A DNA stretch of 64,000 bases from Vibrio splendidus. Lineage in GTDB: Bacteria > Pseudomonadota > Gammaproteobacteria > Enterobacterales > Vibrionaceae. The position numbers were made by a program, and so were the translations under genes. Under the pieces are notes generated by a model that worked only from the letters and a program-made list of their open reading frames with translations, was not told where the DNA came from and did not search any database. The stretch is taken from NCBI RefSeq assembly GCF_001557875.1, contig NZ_LNRF01000003.1, forward strand, positions 1 through 64,000, read 5' to 3'. Positions 37,994-48,104 of the stretch are shown piece after piece (within the stretch, counting starts at the first letter, position 1; each line of letters begins with the position of its first letter).

Positions 37994-38047
37994 GATGAAT
38001 AACTCCGCATTGTTGAGTTGTTAATAACATAGTAATTAGGGCGAATA

Positions 38048-38076
38048 AAACCCCGCAACCTGAGGCTGCAGGGTTT
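38048..38076 (-). terminator. Hairpin between infC and rpmI
   Basis: AAACCCCGCA and TGCAGGGTTT form a 10-bp stem with one G-U wobble on the minus-strand RNA, followed by TTATTCG. It may be an attenuating terminator that lets infC and rpmI-rplT be expressed at different levels, or part of the L20 leader. Confidence 0.55.
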
Positions 38077-38097
38077 AATTACTTGCAAAGCCGTTAA

Positions 38098-38649
38098 TTA
38101 CTTCTTTTTAGGGGCCAACACCATGATCATCTGGCGACCTTCAATTCTCGTTGGGAAAGATTCGACTACTGCAAATTCTTCAGTATCCGCTTTCAAACGA
38201 TTAAGAACGTCAACACCGATTTCTTGGTGAGCCATTTCGCGGCCACGGAAGCGAATTGTTACCTTCACTTTGTTGCCGTCTTCTAGGAAACCAGTCAGGT
38301 TGCGTAGTTTTACCTGATAGTCTCCAATATCAGTTCCAGGTCGGAATTTAATTTCCTTGATCTGAACCTGCTTTTGCTTCTTCTTCTGCTCTTTCGCAGC
38401 TTTGCTCTTCTCGAAGAGGAACTTACCGTAGTCCATCACACGACAAACTGGCGGCTCGGCGTTAGGGCTGATCTCTACAAGATCCATACCAGCTTCATTT
38501 GCAGCTTCCATCGCTTCAGCGATTGATACTACACCAACAGCTTCGCCGTCTGCGCCAGTTAGACGCACTTCACGAACGCCACGAATGTCACCGTTTAAAC
38601 GGTGCTGGTTTTGTTTGGCCGGTTGTTGGCCACGTCTTCCGCCTTTAAT
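38098..38649 (-). CDS. infC: Translation initiation factor IF-3 (183 aa)
   Basis: The start is ATT (AUU), giving [16 protein letters not shown] after the initiator Met, exactly the N-terminal pattern of IF-3 (E. coli KGGKRVQ). IF-3 discriminates against non-AUG starts, so its AUU codon provides autoregulation. Core segments [41 protein letters not shown] and [12 protein letters not shown] are intact. A shorter frame that begins at an internal codon would miss the conserved N-terminus. The start is two bases after the thrS stop, with the GGAGG ribosome site inside the thrS end. Confidence 0.96.
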   Translation of the reverse strand: MKGGRRGQQPAKQNQHRLNGDIRGVREVRLTGADGEAVGVVSIAEAMEAANEAGMDLVEISPNAEPPVCRVMDYGKFLFEKSKAAKEQKKKQKQVQIKEIKFRPGTDIGDYQVKLRNLTGFLEDGNKVKVTIRFRGREMAHQEIGVDVLNRLKADTEEFAVVESFPTRIEGRQMIMVLAPKKK

Positions 38650-38662
38650 AGCTATTCCTCCA
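38647..38662 (-). promoter_or_regulatory. infC ribosome site and AUU start, embedded in the thrS 3' end
   Basis: On the minus strand CTGGAGGAATAGCTATT holds GGAGG, the thrS TAG stop and the AUU start within 16 bases. This makes infC translation depend on IF-3 level and on thrS termination. Its arrangement is conserved in enterobacteria and vibrios. Confidence 0.85.
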
Positions 38663-40580
38663 GATTGAGCTTACGGCTTGAAACCTCAGCTTGGATGTAT
38701 GAAATAAAGTCATCCACTTTAAATTTGCCAAGGTCCTTACCTTTACGTGTACGTACTGCAATTTCGCCGGCTTCCATTTCTTGGTCACCACACACAAGCA
38801 TGAACGGTACACGTTTCAAAGTATGTTCGCGGATTTTAAAGCCAATCTTCTCATTTCTCAAGTCTGCTTTGACTCTAAATCCACTTTTTTGCAGTTTTTT
38901 CGTAATTTCTTGTACATATTCAGACTGTTTGTCTGTAATGCCCATTACAACTGCTTGTTCTGGCGCCAACCACGTTGGGAAGAAGCCAGCGTATTCTTCA
39001 ATAAGAATACCGATGAAGCGTTCTAGTGAACCTAAAATCGCGCGGTGGATCATAACTGGCGTGTGACGCTCGTTATCTTCACCTACGTAAGTAGCACCTA
39101 AACGTTCTGGTAATGCAAAATCGAGCTGCACTGTACCACATTGCCAAGCGCGGTCCAAACAATCATGCAAAGTAAATTCAATCTTAGGTCCGTAGAACGC
39201 ACCCTCGCCTTCTTGAATCTCGTATGCAATGTCCATTGCCTCTAGCGCTTGCTTAAGGTCAGCCTCTGCACGGTCCCACATTTCGTCTGAACCTACACGC
39301 TGTTCTGGACGAGTAGATAGCTTAACAACGATGCTTTCGAAGCCGAAAGTTGTGTAAGTATCGTAAACCATTTCAATACAAGCTTTAACTTCTTGTTGAA
39401 CTTGGTCTTCAGTACAGAATACGTGAGCATCATCTTGAGTGAAGCCACGAACACGCATGATACCGTGAAGTGCGCCAGACGGCTCGTTACGGTGACATGA
39501 GCCGAACTCAGCCATACGTAGCGGTAGATCACGGTAAGATTTCAAACCTTGGTTGAAGATTTGAACGTGACCAGGACAGTTCATTGGCTTAATAGCGTAT
39601 TCACGGTTCTCAGAAGAAGTTGTGAACATTGCTTCAGCGTACTTATCCCAGTGACCAGAGCGTTCCCAAAGAACACGGTCCATCATTAATGGGCCTTTAA
39701 CTTCTTGGTAATCGTACTCAGTCAGCTTCTGACGAATAAATACTTCTAGCTCACGGAAGATAGTCCAACCGTTATGGTGCCAGAACACCATGCCTGGTGC
39801 TTCTTGCTGCATGTGGAATAGGTCAAGCGCTTTACCGATTTTACGGTGGTCACGTTTAGCCGCTTCTTCAAGGCGCACAAGGTGAGCTTTAAGCGCCTTC
39901 TTGTCGTGGAATGCAGTGCCGTAGATACGTTGAAGCATCTTGTTGTCACTGTTACCACGCCAGTATGCACCTGCTACGTTAAGTAGAGTGAAGTGCTGGC
40001 AGAAGCTCATGTTAGGCACGTGTGGACCACGACACATATCGATGTATTCTTCGTGATGGTACAGGCCTGGACGATCGTCTTTAGAAACGTTCTCGTCCAA
40101 GATTTCAATCTTGTAAGTCTCGCCGCGAGCTTCGAATGCGTCGCGCGCTTCCTGCCAGCTAACTTTCTTCTTAACAACCTGGTACTTGGTCTTCGCTAGC
40201 TCTTTCATACGCTTTTCAATCTTTTCTAGATCTTCTTGCGTTAGAGAGTGCTCAAGGTCGATATCGTAGTAGAAGCCGTTATCGATAGTAGGACCGATCG
40301 CCATTTTCGCTTCTGGAAAAAGCTGCTTAACCGCGTGGCCTAAAAGGTGAGCACAAGAGTGACGAACGATCTCAAGGCCATCAACTTCATCTTTAGCTGT
40401 GATGATTTCTAGGCTTGCATCGTTTTCGATAAGATCACAAGCATCAACGCGCTCGCCATCTACACGACCAGCAATGGTTGCTTTCGCAAGACCAGGACCG
40501 ATTGATAGGGCAACATCTAGAGTTGATACAGGGTTGTCAAATTGACGCTGACTACCGTCAGGAAGAGTAATAATTGGCAT
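38652..40580 (-). CDS. thrS: Threonyl-tRNA synthetase (642 aa)
   Basis: A class II synthetase with N-terminal TGS and editing domains. Visible are [20 protein letters not shown] at the start, the [16 protein letters not shown] editing motif (HxxxH), the zinc site and [12 protein letters not shown] of the catalytic core. The length equals E. coli ThrRS. I chose the ATG at 40580 with AAAGGAC upstream; the frame extends 13 codons further but without a ribosome site. It is the first gene of the thrS-infC-rpmI-rplT cluster. Vibrio ThrRS may be autoregulated through its leader, as in E. coli, but I see no clear anticodon mimic. Confidence 0.97.
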   Translation of the reverse strand: MPIITLPDGSQRQFDNPVSTLDVALSIGPGLAKATIAGRVDGERVDACDLIENDASLEIITAKDEVDGLEIVRHSCAHLLGHAVKQLFPEAKMAIGPTIDNGFYYDIDLEHSLTQEDLEKIEKRMKELAKTKYQVVKKKVSWQEARDAFEARGETYKIEILDENVSKDDRPGLYHHEEYIDMCRGPHVPNMSFCQHFTLLNVAGAYWRGNSDNKMLQRIYGTAFHDKKALKAHLVRLEEAAKRDHRKIGKALDLFHMQQEAPGMVFWHHNGWTIFRELEVFIRQKLTEYDYQEVKGPLMMDRVLWERSGHWDKYAEAMFTTSSENREYAIKPMNCPGHVQIFNQGLKSYRDLPLRMAEFGSCHRNEPSGALHGIMRVRGFTQDDAHVFCTEDQVQQEVKACIEMVYDTYTTFGFESIVVKLSTRPEQRVGSDEMWDRAEADLKQALEAMDIAYEIQEGEGAFYGPKIEFTLHDCLDRAWQCGTVQLDFALPERLGATYVGEDNERHTPVMIHRAILGSLERFIGILIEEYAGFFPTWLAPEQAVVMGITDKQSEYVQEITKKLQKSGFRVKADLRNEKIGFKIREHTLKRVPFMLVCGDQEMEAGEIAVRTRKGKDLGKFKVDDFISYIQAEVSSRKLNLEE

Positions 40581-41077
40581 TATTTGTCCTTTACAGTGGT
40601 GTTGCACACCAAGCAACACATGAAAATGTTTAATATATGTCTTTCAATCAACTAGTACGCTGATTGGGGATATATGCATAATAAATATACCCACATAGAA
40701 GCAAATACAGATGCCACATCTGTGAGTAGCCGAACATTGTAACGAAATAATATGAAATAACAATGATGCGCTGTTGGTATGGCGCTGACGTCCCCTCTCT
40801 TCAGCTGTCAAATTCTAGTAATTTGCACACTTATCCTGTTCTCGACGTGATAAATCTTCTTATCATAGGACTGATGAAGCGAGAGAAAAGAAGCAAGTAG
40901 AGGGTATTGATATTCGGAGCCTAAACAGTTCCTTTAACTCTGAACAAAAATATAGGCTCATAAGAGTAATTTTTTGGAGTGTTTTCGTCAGTGGTTTGGC
41001 AAATGATTTATTAGCAGGAAAGACTATTTGGGGGCCGTAATACATCTAATTTAGAGATTAAATTTAGCCCCGATGCA
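40581..41077. other. Intergenic region upstream of thrS
   Basis: About 500 AT-rich bases. Near the thrS start lies a short inverted repeat ACAGATG-CCA-CATCTGT at 40707-40723, about 130 bases upstream of the ATG. Its loop does not show a Thr anticodon, so it is not a clear operator. The 3' end of the GMC oxidoreductase abuts the right edge with an imperfect AT hairpin near 41030-41072 that may end its transcript. No gene is supported; a 60-codon frame at 40863-41045 has no ribosome site. Confidence 0.5.
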
Positions 41078-42733
41078 CTAAATCGCTTCTTCGCACAGTT
41101 CTGCCGACTTTGATTTAGGCATACTAGTTTCTTTTTTTATCATAGCTGCACATTTTTCACCGATCATAATAGACGGTGCATTAGTATTTCCCGACACAAT
41201 AATGGGCATGATAGATGCGTCCGCTACTCTTAAGCTTTTTAACCCATGAACTTTTAGCTCATTATCAACGACTGCCATTGCGTCATTGCCCATCTTACAA
41301 GTACCAACAGGGTGATAGATGGATTGACTGTATTTTGTCGCAGCTTCCAACAATTGTTCATCCGTTTGATACTTTGAACCTGGTACAAACTCTTCAGAAA
41401 TAACCGAAGATAAAGGACTAGCATCGGTGATTTCTCTCGCGACCTTTATCGCGTTTATTGCAACAGCTTTATCTTTAGGGTGCGAGAGATAGTTAGGTTG
41501 GATACTAGGGTGCACGGAGTGATCTTTGCTGGTGATCTTCACACTACCTCGACTTTCAGGACGCAATTGACAAACCGAAGTGGTAAAGGCCGAAAATGGG
41601 TGCACTCCTTCTCCAGGTTTGTCCGCACTGAGTGGCTGCATATGAAACTGTATATCAGGCCTTGTTAAGTCAGGGGAAGACTGAGTGAAAATACATACCT
41701 GACTAGCTGCCAACGTTAAAGGACCTTTACGAAACAGAGCATATTTAACTCCCACTGTCAGTTTATGCAAAGGTGTTCTCAACTCATCGTTCAGTGTTGT
41801 ACAACTAGTTTTGTAGACTAGACGAATTTGTAAGTGGTCTTGAAGGTTTTCTCCAACTCCAGGTAAATGATGAACACAATCAACACCTACTGCCTCTAAC
41901 TCCGCTCTGTTGCCAATGCCAGACAACTGTAATATTTGCGGTGAGCCAATTGCACCAGCACTGACAATAATCTCTTTAGCTGCCGAAACATACGTTGCTT
42001 TGCCATTGCAAAAAAATTCAACACCTTTCGCTGTCTTATCGACAATATCAAGCTTGGAGGTATGTGCATGAGTCAATATTGTTAAATTGTGGCGCTTTCG
42101 AGCCGACGTTAAGAAAGCTTTTGCACTGCTGCACCTCAATCCATTAAATGCAGTCTGCTGAAAATAGCCTACTCCTTCTTGGTGCTCACCATTAAAATCA
42201 TCATTCCAAGGAATACCTACCTCTTGAGCTGCCTCCACAAATCGTTCGGCGATATCTCGTTTCAGTCTAAGATCTGACACTTTCAACGGCCCATCCACAC
42301 CATGGTACTTATCTTTTCCTCGGCTTTGACATTCAGACATTTTAAAATAAGGAAGCACGTCGTCATAACTCCATCCCTCATTACCAAGTGACGCCCAGTC
42401 GTTATAATCTTCTTTTTGCCCACGTATATATAGCAACCCATTCAAGGAACTGCTCCCACCAAGCACTTTGCCTCTAGGCCATTGTAATTGTCGATTATCA
42501 ATACCTTCATCACGATCGGTTAGATAACACCAATCGGTTGACGGGTTGTGCATGGTTTTAAAATAACCAACAGGGATATGAATCCAAGGGTTCCAATCTC
42601 GACCACCAGCCTCAAGCAACAACACCGAAACATCTGGATCCTCACTTAAACGACTAGCAATTGCGCACCCAGCCGACCCCGCCCCTACAACAACATAATC
42701 AAAGACACCCACATCCTTATGTAACCTTCCCAT
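41078..42733 (-). CDS. GMC-family FAD oxidoreductase (551 aa)
   Basis: A glucose-methanol-choline oxidoreductase. Visible are the FAD motif VVVGAGSAGCAIASRL at about 15-30, the GMC signature around WPRGKVLGGSSSLNGLLYIRG, the second signature GAIGSPQILQLSGIG and the C-terminal catalytic region SIYHPVGTCKMG and GNTNAPSIMIGEK. These enzymes oxidise alcohols to aldehydes or ketones. It resembles choline dehydrogenase and alkanol dehydrogenases; the substrate cannot be set from sequence. It is divergent from the TRAP transporter 180 bases away, so it may oxidise the imported substrate. No betaine aldehyde dehydrogenase lies next to it, which argues against a plain bet cluster. Confidence 0.88.
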   Translation of the reverse strand: MGRLHKDVGVFDYVVVGAGSAGCAIASRLSEDPDVSVLLLEAGGRDWNPWIHIPVGYFKTMHNPSTDWCYLTDRDEGIDNRQLQWPRGKVLGGSSSLNGLLYIRGQKEDYNDWASLGNEGWSYDDVLPYFKMSECQSRGKDKYHGVDGPLKVSDLRLKRDIAERFVEAAQEVGIPWNDDFNGEHQEGVGYFQQTAFNGLRCSSAKAFLTSARKRHNLTILTHAHTSKLDIVDKTAKGVEFFCNGKATYVSAAKEIIVSAGAIGSPQILQLSGIGNRAELEAVGVDCVHHLPGVGENLQDHLQIRLVYKTSCTTLNDELRTPLHKLTVGVKYALFRKGPLTLAASQVCIFTQSSPDLTRPDIQFHMQPLSADKPGEGVHPFSAFTTSVCQLRPESRGSVKITSKDHSVHPSIQPNYLSHPKDKAVAINAIKVAREITDASPLSSVISEEFVPGSKYQTDEQLLEAATKYSQSIYHPVGTCKMGNDAMAVVDNELKVHGLKSLRVADASIMPIIVSGNTNAPSIMIGEKCAAMIKKETSMPKSKSAELCEEAI

Positions 42734-42931
42734 AACAAAACCCCTTTACTTTTTCATAAATCGAGACACAACGTCCCAAAAAACATAAATCAATAACAAT
42801 AATTAGTAAATATCGAGAGAATATGAATTGTTTTTTGTTGACTTATCGCACATTAATAACAATCCAACTTGGACATTTAACATTTTTTAAACAAGTGTAA
42901 TTGAGCTATTTAAATGAATCAGGATGGATAC

Positions 42932-44161
42932 ATGAGAACTTCAAAAGATAAACCATATAGTCGACGAGATTTTTTTAATGTCGCAAAACGTGTCGGGCTA
43001 ACATCAGCTTTATTCGCAGCAGGAACATTAGGGGCAGGAGCTACACTAAGTAGCTTGGCAAATGCTTCGGAAAACGTATCTCGAACACGAGAAAAGAAAA
43101 AACCAATCGTGATCTTAAAATTTGGTGCATCAGGTTTTAACGAGCAAAACTTAGATATTCAAAAATCAGGACAATTATTTTTCGCTAGAGATCTTGAAGA
43201 AAGAACAAATGGTGAAATACAAGTTGAATTCTTTGGCTCCAATCAACTATGTGGGCAATTGGACTGTATAAGAAAAACTCAACAAGGAATCGTTGATATA
43301 TATTCCGCATCTACACAAAATTCCGCTGCAGCTGCGCCATACATGAACGTTCTTGATTTTGCCTACATGTTCCCTACGCGCGCTTCGCAATTCCACTTTT
43401 TTTATGACCAACGAAGCGAATCATTATTTCGCGAGCCATTGCGTAAACGCCATAACATTCAATTCCTATTCACGCATTGTGACTTACGTGGGCTCATGTT
43501 AGGTAGCAAATGGAAAGACAAACCCTTAGTTACGTCGCTGGCCGATATTCAAGGAACCAAAAACCGAGTCACAGGAACCCAGTTAGGGCGCATTGCCATG
43601 GAACAACTCAATCTCAACCCTGTACCTGTTGCCTGGGCGGAAACAATAGATGGGCTCCGACAAGGACTACTTGATGGTGCGGAAACTTGGATGAGTGCAG
43701 CAGCATATTCAGGAATGACATCAGTAATATCGCAAGCGATTGATTTACGTATGTTCTCTGGCAACGAAAGTACAGCTATGAATTACGACGTTTTTGAAAA
43801 GTTAAGCGATAAACACAAAGAAGCGGTCATGGAATCAGCATATTGTGCACAAATTTTCACTCATGGAATGAATGAAGCAGGGTTGTACGAAATCATTGGT
43901 GCACAAACTCACCCTAACGAGAATACACAATTCCAACAAAATAATATCCGCTTTGCTGCACTCTCAGATGAAGAAAGATTTAAAGCTGAACAAATATGTT
44001 CACCAGAATACAACCCAGAACCATGGCAAAAATGGCGTAATCGTCTGAATGCTTGGGCTGGCGACATTGATATCTATCAAGAGATTCACGGGATCGCTAG
44101 AGAACTCCCTAACGATGCAGCGGTAGTCAACGTCAAACCACAACGTTGGTGGTTAGGTTAA
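42932..44161 (+). CDS. TRAP transporter substrate-binding protein, DctP family, Tat-type signal (409 aa)
   Basis: The N-terminus has a twin-arginine motif SRRDFFNVAKRVGL followed by a hydrophobic segment and a predicted cut near SLANA. This indicates Tat export to the periplasm, less common for DctP proteins. The mature part has the DctP core: LKFGASGF, VDIYSASTQNS, DTxGxTQLG-like VTGTQLGRIAMEQLN and VAWAETIDGLRQGLLDGAETW. The ATG at 42932 has AGGA 7 nt upstream. A frame from 42914 has no ribosome site. It feeds the DctQ-DctM permease. The ligand is unknown. Confidence 0.88.
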   Translation: MRTSKDKPYSRRDFFNVAKRVGLTSALFAAGTLGAGATLSSLANASENVSRTREKKKPIVILKFGASGFNEQNLDIQKSGQLFFARDLEERTNGEIQVEFFGSNQLCGQLDCIRKTQQGIVDIYSASTQNSAAAAPYMNVLDFAYMFPTRASQFHFFYDQRSESLFREPLRKRHNIQFLFTHCDLRGLMLGSKWKDKPLVTSLADIQGTKNRVTGTQLGRIAMEQLNLNPVPVAWAETIDGLRQGLLDGAETWMSAAAYSGMTSVISQAIDLRMFSGNESTAMNYDVFEKLSDKHKEAVMESAYCAQIFTHGMNEAGLYEIIGAQTHPNENTQFQQNNIRFAALSDEERFKAEQICSPEYNPEPWQKWRNRLNAWAGDIDIYQEIHGIARELPNDAAVVNVKPQRWWLG

Positions 44162-44200
44162 TGCTCTGACACCCCATTAAATAAACTAAGGCATGACATC

Positions 44201-44770
44201 ATGAATGAAATCATCAGCACTGCCGTCTCCCCGGCGAACCCAGTCAAAAAATGTTTGTATTGGCTAGATAACAATATAGAAAAATATCTCATTGTGAGCA
44301 GCTACTCGATAATGACAGTTATTATCTTCGTAGAAATAATCAGACGTTTTTTCTTTAGTATTCAGGCTCCGTGGAGCACAAGTATCCCCGTACTACTATT
44401 TTTATGGCTTACCTGGGTCGGCGCAGCTGTTAATGTCAAGAACCGTACTCACTTATCACTCACCGAAATCAGATTACGCCTCCCTTATCAAATACAGTTT
44501 GTATGCCTCATATTAGACGCAGTTCTCTGGCTAGTTTTTGCAGGCGTCGTTCTTTATTTTGCATCAGATCAGGTCAGAATTGCTTACGACAACTTTGCAA
44601 TTGTTCAAGGAACAGATGATGTAATGCAATGGTGGTTCTATATGGCAACACCCGTAGGCTGGGCATTAATAATCTATCGAGTGATACAGAACTTCTGCCA
44701 AGATTGTCAACGGTACATAAATAATGAGCCATTGGTACTCCAGACATCATTAGCGGAGAAAGAAGCATGA
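44201..44770 (+). CDS. TRAP transporter small permease, DctQ family (189 aa)
   Basis: About four membrane segments (near residues 33-53, 60-80, 100-122 and 145-165) with the DctQ pattern WVGAAVNVKNRTHLSLTEIRLRLP. It sits 39 bases after dctP and overlaps dctM by 4 nt (ATGA). It supports the large permease in sodium-coupled uptake of organic acids or related solutes. Confidence 0.88.
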   Translation: MNEIISTAVSPANPVKKCLYWLDNNIEKYLIVSSYSIMTVIIFVEIIRRFFFSIQAPWSTSIPVLLFLWLTWVGAAVNVKNRTHLSLTEIRLRLPYQIQFVCLILDAVLWLVFAGVVLYFASDQVRIAYDNFAIVQGTDDVMQWWFYMATPVGWALIIYRVIQNFCQDCQRYINNEPLVLQTSLAEKEA

Positions 44771-46050
44771 GTGAAGGTGATTTGATTAGCATTATTAGTG
44801 TCATCGTTTTAATTTTATTTCTAGCTGGCGTTCCTATATTTTTAATAATAGGGCTATGGGTAGTTGGGGTAAGTATCGTCATTGATTTTACCCTCGCGAA
44901 CATCGGCGTAACGTTATTCGAAGGATTAAACTTTTTCGGCTTACTAGCATTACCTCTTTTCATTCTCACTGGCGATCTAATTAATGCTGCGGGCATTGCT
45001 AAACGACTATCTGATTTTGCGTACTCGATTTTAGGTTTCATTCGCGGTGGTATGGGTATGGCCGCGATTGGAGCTTGTGGGATGTTCGCAGCTATTTCCG
45101 GTTCTAACGCCGGGACAACAGCCACAATTGGCTCAATCATGGCACCTGAAATGAAGAAGAATGGTTACGATGAAAGGTTTTCTGCAGCAACAGCAGCATC
45201 AGGAGGAACTGTTGGAATTATAATTCCACCAAGCGTTATATTCATTGTATATGGCTTCATGATGAACCTTTCCATAACGGATCTGTTTATTGCAGGGATG
45301 CTGCCAGGTAGCCTCATGGTTTTAGCAATGATGTTCGCATGCCATCTTGTTGCTCGAAAACAAGGATGGGGAACAGTTATTCCTTTTGTTGCAAAGACCA
45401 GTTTCAAATGTGCAAGACGAGCTTACCTCGGCTTCATTACTATTGGTGTAGTCGTCTATGGTATTTACTCCGGAGCATTCTCGCCTACAGAGGCTGCGGC
45501 ATTCACCGTTGGATTCACAGTTATCGCAGGCTGTATTCTAACCAAAGACTTACACTTCAAGAACATCCCTTCTGTGATGCTCAAGTCCGGACAGATAACG
45601 GGGATGCTAGCACCATTAATTGCGATTTCTGTTGTTATGCAACAATTACTTTCCATGATGGGAGTCGGCGAAATAATTGGTAACGCACTTAATGGGTTCG
45701 GAAGCTATTACGTAGTCTTATTTATGTGTATGGGAATTATACTTTTGGCTGGGATGCTCCTAGAAAGCTTACCGGTTACAATTATTTTAGCGCCAATTCT
45801 CGCTCCCATAGCTGCAGGCATTGGCGTAGATCCAGTTCATTTTTCAGTTATTTTCTTAGTCGGTGCTGCAATTGGGTTTGTCACGCCACCATTCGGCTTA
45901 AATTTATATGTGGCAAGTAGCGTAACTGGGATCCCTTATGGTAAGTTGGTGCGATTTGTCATTCCTTATTTCACAGCGCTATTTGTCACATGGATTTTGA
46001 TTGCTTTGTTACCGAACATTTCATTGTTCTTGGTTCAATTTAGCGGCTAA
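44767..46050 (+). CDS. TRAP transporter large permease, DctM family (427 aa)
   Basis: A polytopic membrane protein of twelve or so segments. The family patterns are GLNFFGLLALPLFILTGDLI, GGMGMAAIGACGMFAAISGSNAGTTATIG, SGGTVGIIIPPSVIFIVYG and FVTPPFGLNLYVASSVTGIPYG. It is the transporting subunit. It is overlapped by dctQ and followed 73 bases later by the IclR regulator on the same strand, so the three transporter genes and regulator may form one transcript. Confidence 0.9.
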   Translation: MSEGDLISIISVIVLILFLAGVPIFLIIGLWVVGVSIVIDFTLANIGVTLFEGLNFFGLLALPLFILTGDLINAAGIAKRLSDFAYSILGFIRGGMGMAAIGACGMFAAISGSNAGTTATIGSIMAPEMKKNGYDERFSAATAASGGTVGIIIPPSVIFIVYGFMMNLSITDLFIAGMLPGSLMVLAMMFACHLVARKQGWGTVIPFVAKTSFKCARRAYLGFITIGVVVYGIYSGAFSPTEAAAFTVGFTVIAGCILTKDLHFKNIPSVMLKSGQITGMLAPLIAISVVMQQLLSMMGVGEIIGNALNGFGSYYVVLFMCMGIILLAGMLLESLPVTIILAPILAPIAAGIGVDPVHFSVIFLVGAAIGFVTPPFGLNLYVASSVTGIPYGKLVRFVIPYFTALFVTWILIALLPNISLFLVQFSG

Positions 46051-46123
46051 AGTAGATTAACTGAATTTGCAAGCAATGACGTATCGCTTGCAACTTTATC
46101 AAAATAAACAAAGGAGAAGCCGC

Positions 46124-46918
46124 ATGAATGATAACGGATCGTCTAGTAATTCAGCGCTGTCACGTGCTTTTAAGATTGCAGAGTTCATAGCTCATGAGAC
46201 ACGCCCCGTTACCGCGGTTGATATTGCTTTGTTCCTAAACCTTCCTAAGGCCAGTGTGCACCGAATACTCAGCCAACTTGAGGAGGAAGACATTATTGCA
46301 CGAGATCTTCAAGGTCGTTTCTTGTCTATTGGTTCTCGATTTAAAAAAATGTCTCTAGACGTCCTGTCACATTTTGATGGGCGCGCGCCTCGCCAGATGG
46401 TTTTAAAAGAATTAACAGACGAAATACAGGAAACCTGTAACTTATCCGTATTAGATGGATATGAATTGTTATATTTTGAGCGAGTTGAGGCAAATTGGCC
46501 TGTGATGGTCAACTTAAAATTAGGGTCTAGGTTACCTCTTCACTGTACTGCCAGCGGCAAACTATTTTTGGCATTAATGCCAAGAAATAAACGAAAGCAG
46601 ATACTTTCTACTCTAACGCTAGAACCTCAAACAAAACATTCGCTCACCAATATCGACGACCTCAATAAAGAGCTCGATGAAATTGGGATTCGTGGTATTA
46701 GCATAGACAATGAGGAGCTCATTGAAGGTATGGTTGCTATTGCTGTCCCAGTTTGTGATCAAGACGGAAATATGATTGCAGGCATGGCGATACACGCACC
46801 TACATTACGATTGAGTGTCAGTGACTTACTCACTAAAGCAGGGAGATTGAAGCTTGCAGCAAAAAAACTAGAAGGGCTAATGACGTTCCAATCCCAAGTT
46901 GCCGGTGAGATAGTATAA
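46124..46918 (+). CDS. IclR-family transcriptional regulator (264 aa)
   Basis: The N-terminal winged helix-turn-helix SRAFKIAEFIAHETRPVTAVDIALFLNLPKASVHRILSQL spans about residues 14-54, and the C-terminal effector domain holds LHCTASGKLFLALMP and EGMVAIAVPVCDQDG. The ATG at 46124 has AAGGAG 9 nt upstream; a longer frame from 46067 lacks this. It probably controls the divergent GMC oxidoreductase and the TRAP operon in response to their substrate or a product. Confidence 0.9.
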   Translation: MNDNGSSSNSALSRAFKIAEFIAHETRPVTAVDIALFLNLPKASVHRILSQLEEEDIIARDLQGRFLSIGSRFKKMSLDVLSHFDGRAPRQMVLKELTDEIQETCNLSVLDGYELLYFERVEANWPVMVNLKLGSRLPLHCTASGKLFLALMPRNKRKQILSTLTLEPQTKHSLTNIDDLNKELDEIGIRGISIDNEELIEGMVAIAVPVCDQDGNMIAGMAIHAPTLRLSVSDLLTKAGRLKLAAKKLEGLMTFQSQVAGEIV

Positions 46919-47207
46919 CAACGTAGCATTAATCGATAAATCCAATAGACGTAAATACCGAGCCCACTAGTGGGTATCAGTTAAAATACAAAATAATAGG
47001 CGATATTGCTTCAATGATTCCTCATTAACTTACAGTTCTTTGGTGCACTGTGAGTATTCTTAGCTCTACTGTTCAAACTCACCTTTCGAACTAAGCTATA
47101 TAGGTGTACCGAAATAATGATGAAGTGTGTATGGGAAAACGAGGGGGGGGGGGAGGCTATCGCTCATACCAGTTTTGCCCTTAATTGCCTCTATTAATAG
47201 AGAGCAA
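46919..47207. other. Intergenic region between iclR and the spo0M-like gene
   Basis: About 290 bases of low complexity, AT-rich sequence. It holds an 11-base G run at 47143-47153 (separate entry) and a short palindrome CTCTATTAATAGAG near 47189 that might be part of a weak hairpin. The two genes converge here. No gene is seen. Confidence 0.5.
47143..47153 (+). repeat. Homopolymer of 11 G
   Basis: A run of eleven G lies between converging genes. Such tracts can change length by slippage. It is not in a coding region or an obvious promoter, so a phase-variable role is unsupported. It could also be a sequencing or assembly length error. Confidence 0.7.
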
Positions 47208-47951
47208 CTACGCACTCATGATTCTTGAGACTGCATTGCGAATGTCCGAGTCGGCCGCATTGGCAGGCAGGCTGAATGAGATGTATTGGTCGCCACGGAA
47301 GCTCATTGAGCGGTCGATTTCTGCTAAGCAGTGAACCATAGAACCATCTACGATGAATGACAGCTCGATCTCTTTGTTATTCATAAAGCCACCGCTGCGA
47401 AATTCAATCTCTTGATAACAACCCGAACGTGAAGCGAAGGTGTTCCCCTTCAAGTAGCCCTTCTCTACGTCTGCTTTCACCATTGCCATGCCCGATGCTT
47501 CCACACCTTGGATGATTTTAGCGACTGTTGGCAGTGGATGAACGGAGATAAAGTCACGATCTTTAGGATCAATCGCGAAGCCGATATCTAAGTTGGTTTC
47601 AACCCACACATGACATTGGTTCATTTGTGCGTTCAACGCGGTGACTGGCGTTTCATCATTCAGTTTAAGACGGAATGGCACCAATTTGGTTTCACCTGGT
47701 TGGATCAAGAAAGGCTCAACGGCTTGAATACGACCCAGTGAAAAGGTTTCGTAGCTGGTGCTATCTTCCGTTTCGACTTTTACTTCTGTGTTGAGAACCA
47801 AGTTAATCAGGTCAATTTGTTGCTCAACGTCACCGCCAACAATGTGAACATTGCCAGACAACTCGCCACCTTGGAAAACTTCAATATTATCTAAGACGGT
47901 ATCAACCTTTGCTGCACCAATGCCCAACGAGGCCTTTAATTTCTTAAACAT
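47208..47951 (-). CDS. Spo0M-like (SpoOM) arrestin-fold protein (247 aa)
   Basis: The start MFKKLKASLGIGAAKVDTVLDN and the central GGELSGNVHIVGGDVEQQID plus GETKLVPFRLKL match the sporulation-control Spo0M family, which has an arrestin-like beta-sandwich. It is found in many non-sporulating bacteria, where its role is unclear. Residues are cytoplasmic, with no signal. It is adjacent to hutC but on the other strand. AAAGGGAAATA lies upstream of the ATG as ribosome site. Confidence 0.85.
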   Translation of the reverse strand: MFKKLKASLGIGAAKVDTVLDNIEVFQGGELSGNVHIVGGDVEQQIDLINLVLNTEVKVETEDSTSYETFSLGRIQAVEPFLIQPGETKLVPFRLKLNDETPVTALNAQMNQCHVWVETNLDIGFAIDPKDRDFISVHPLPTVAKIIQGVEASGMAMVKADVEKGYLKGNTFASRSGCYQEIEFRSGGFMNNKEIELSFIVDGSMVHCLAEIDRSMSFRGDQYISFSLPANAADSDIRNAVSRIMSA

Positions 47952-48104
47952 ATTATTTCCCTTTCTAATTATCTGATTTACGAATAGTTATTGCGTGACA
48001 ATTTGCGACACTTGCCTCACAGAATCAAGTAATTTGCCCCATCTATGTTGAATAAGGTCACATTGCCCGAGGAAATGTTGAAATCATGAAAAAATCCGTT
48101 ACTC

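Noticed and set aside
40707..40723. thrS leader hairpin as a tRNA-Thr anticodon mimic
   Set aside because: The loop has three bases and shows no Thr anticodon, and the stem is only 7 bp.
40863..41045. 60-codon minus-strand open frame between thrS and the GMC gene
   Set aside because: It has no ribosome site and no recognisable similarity. It lies in a non-coding stretch.
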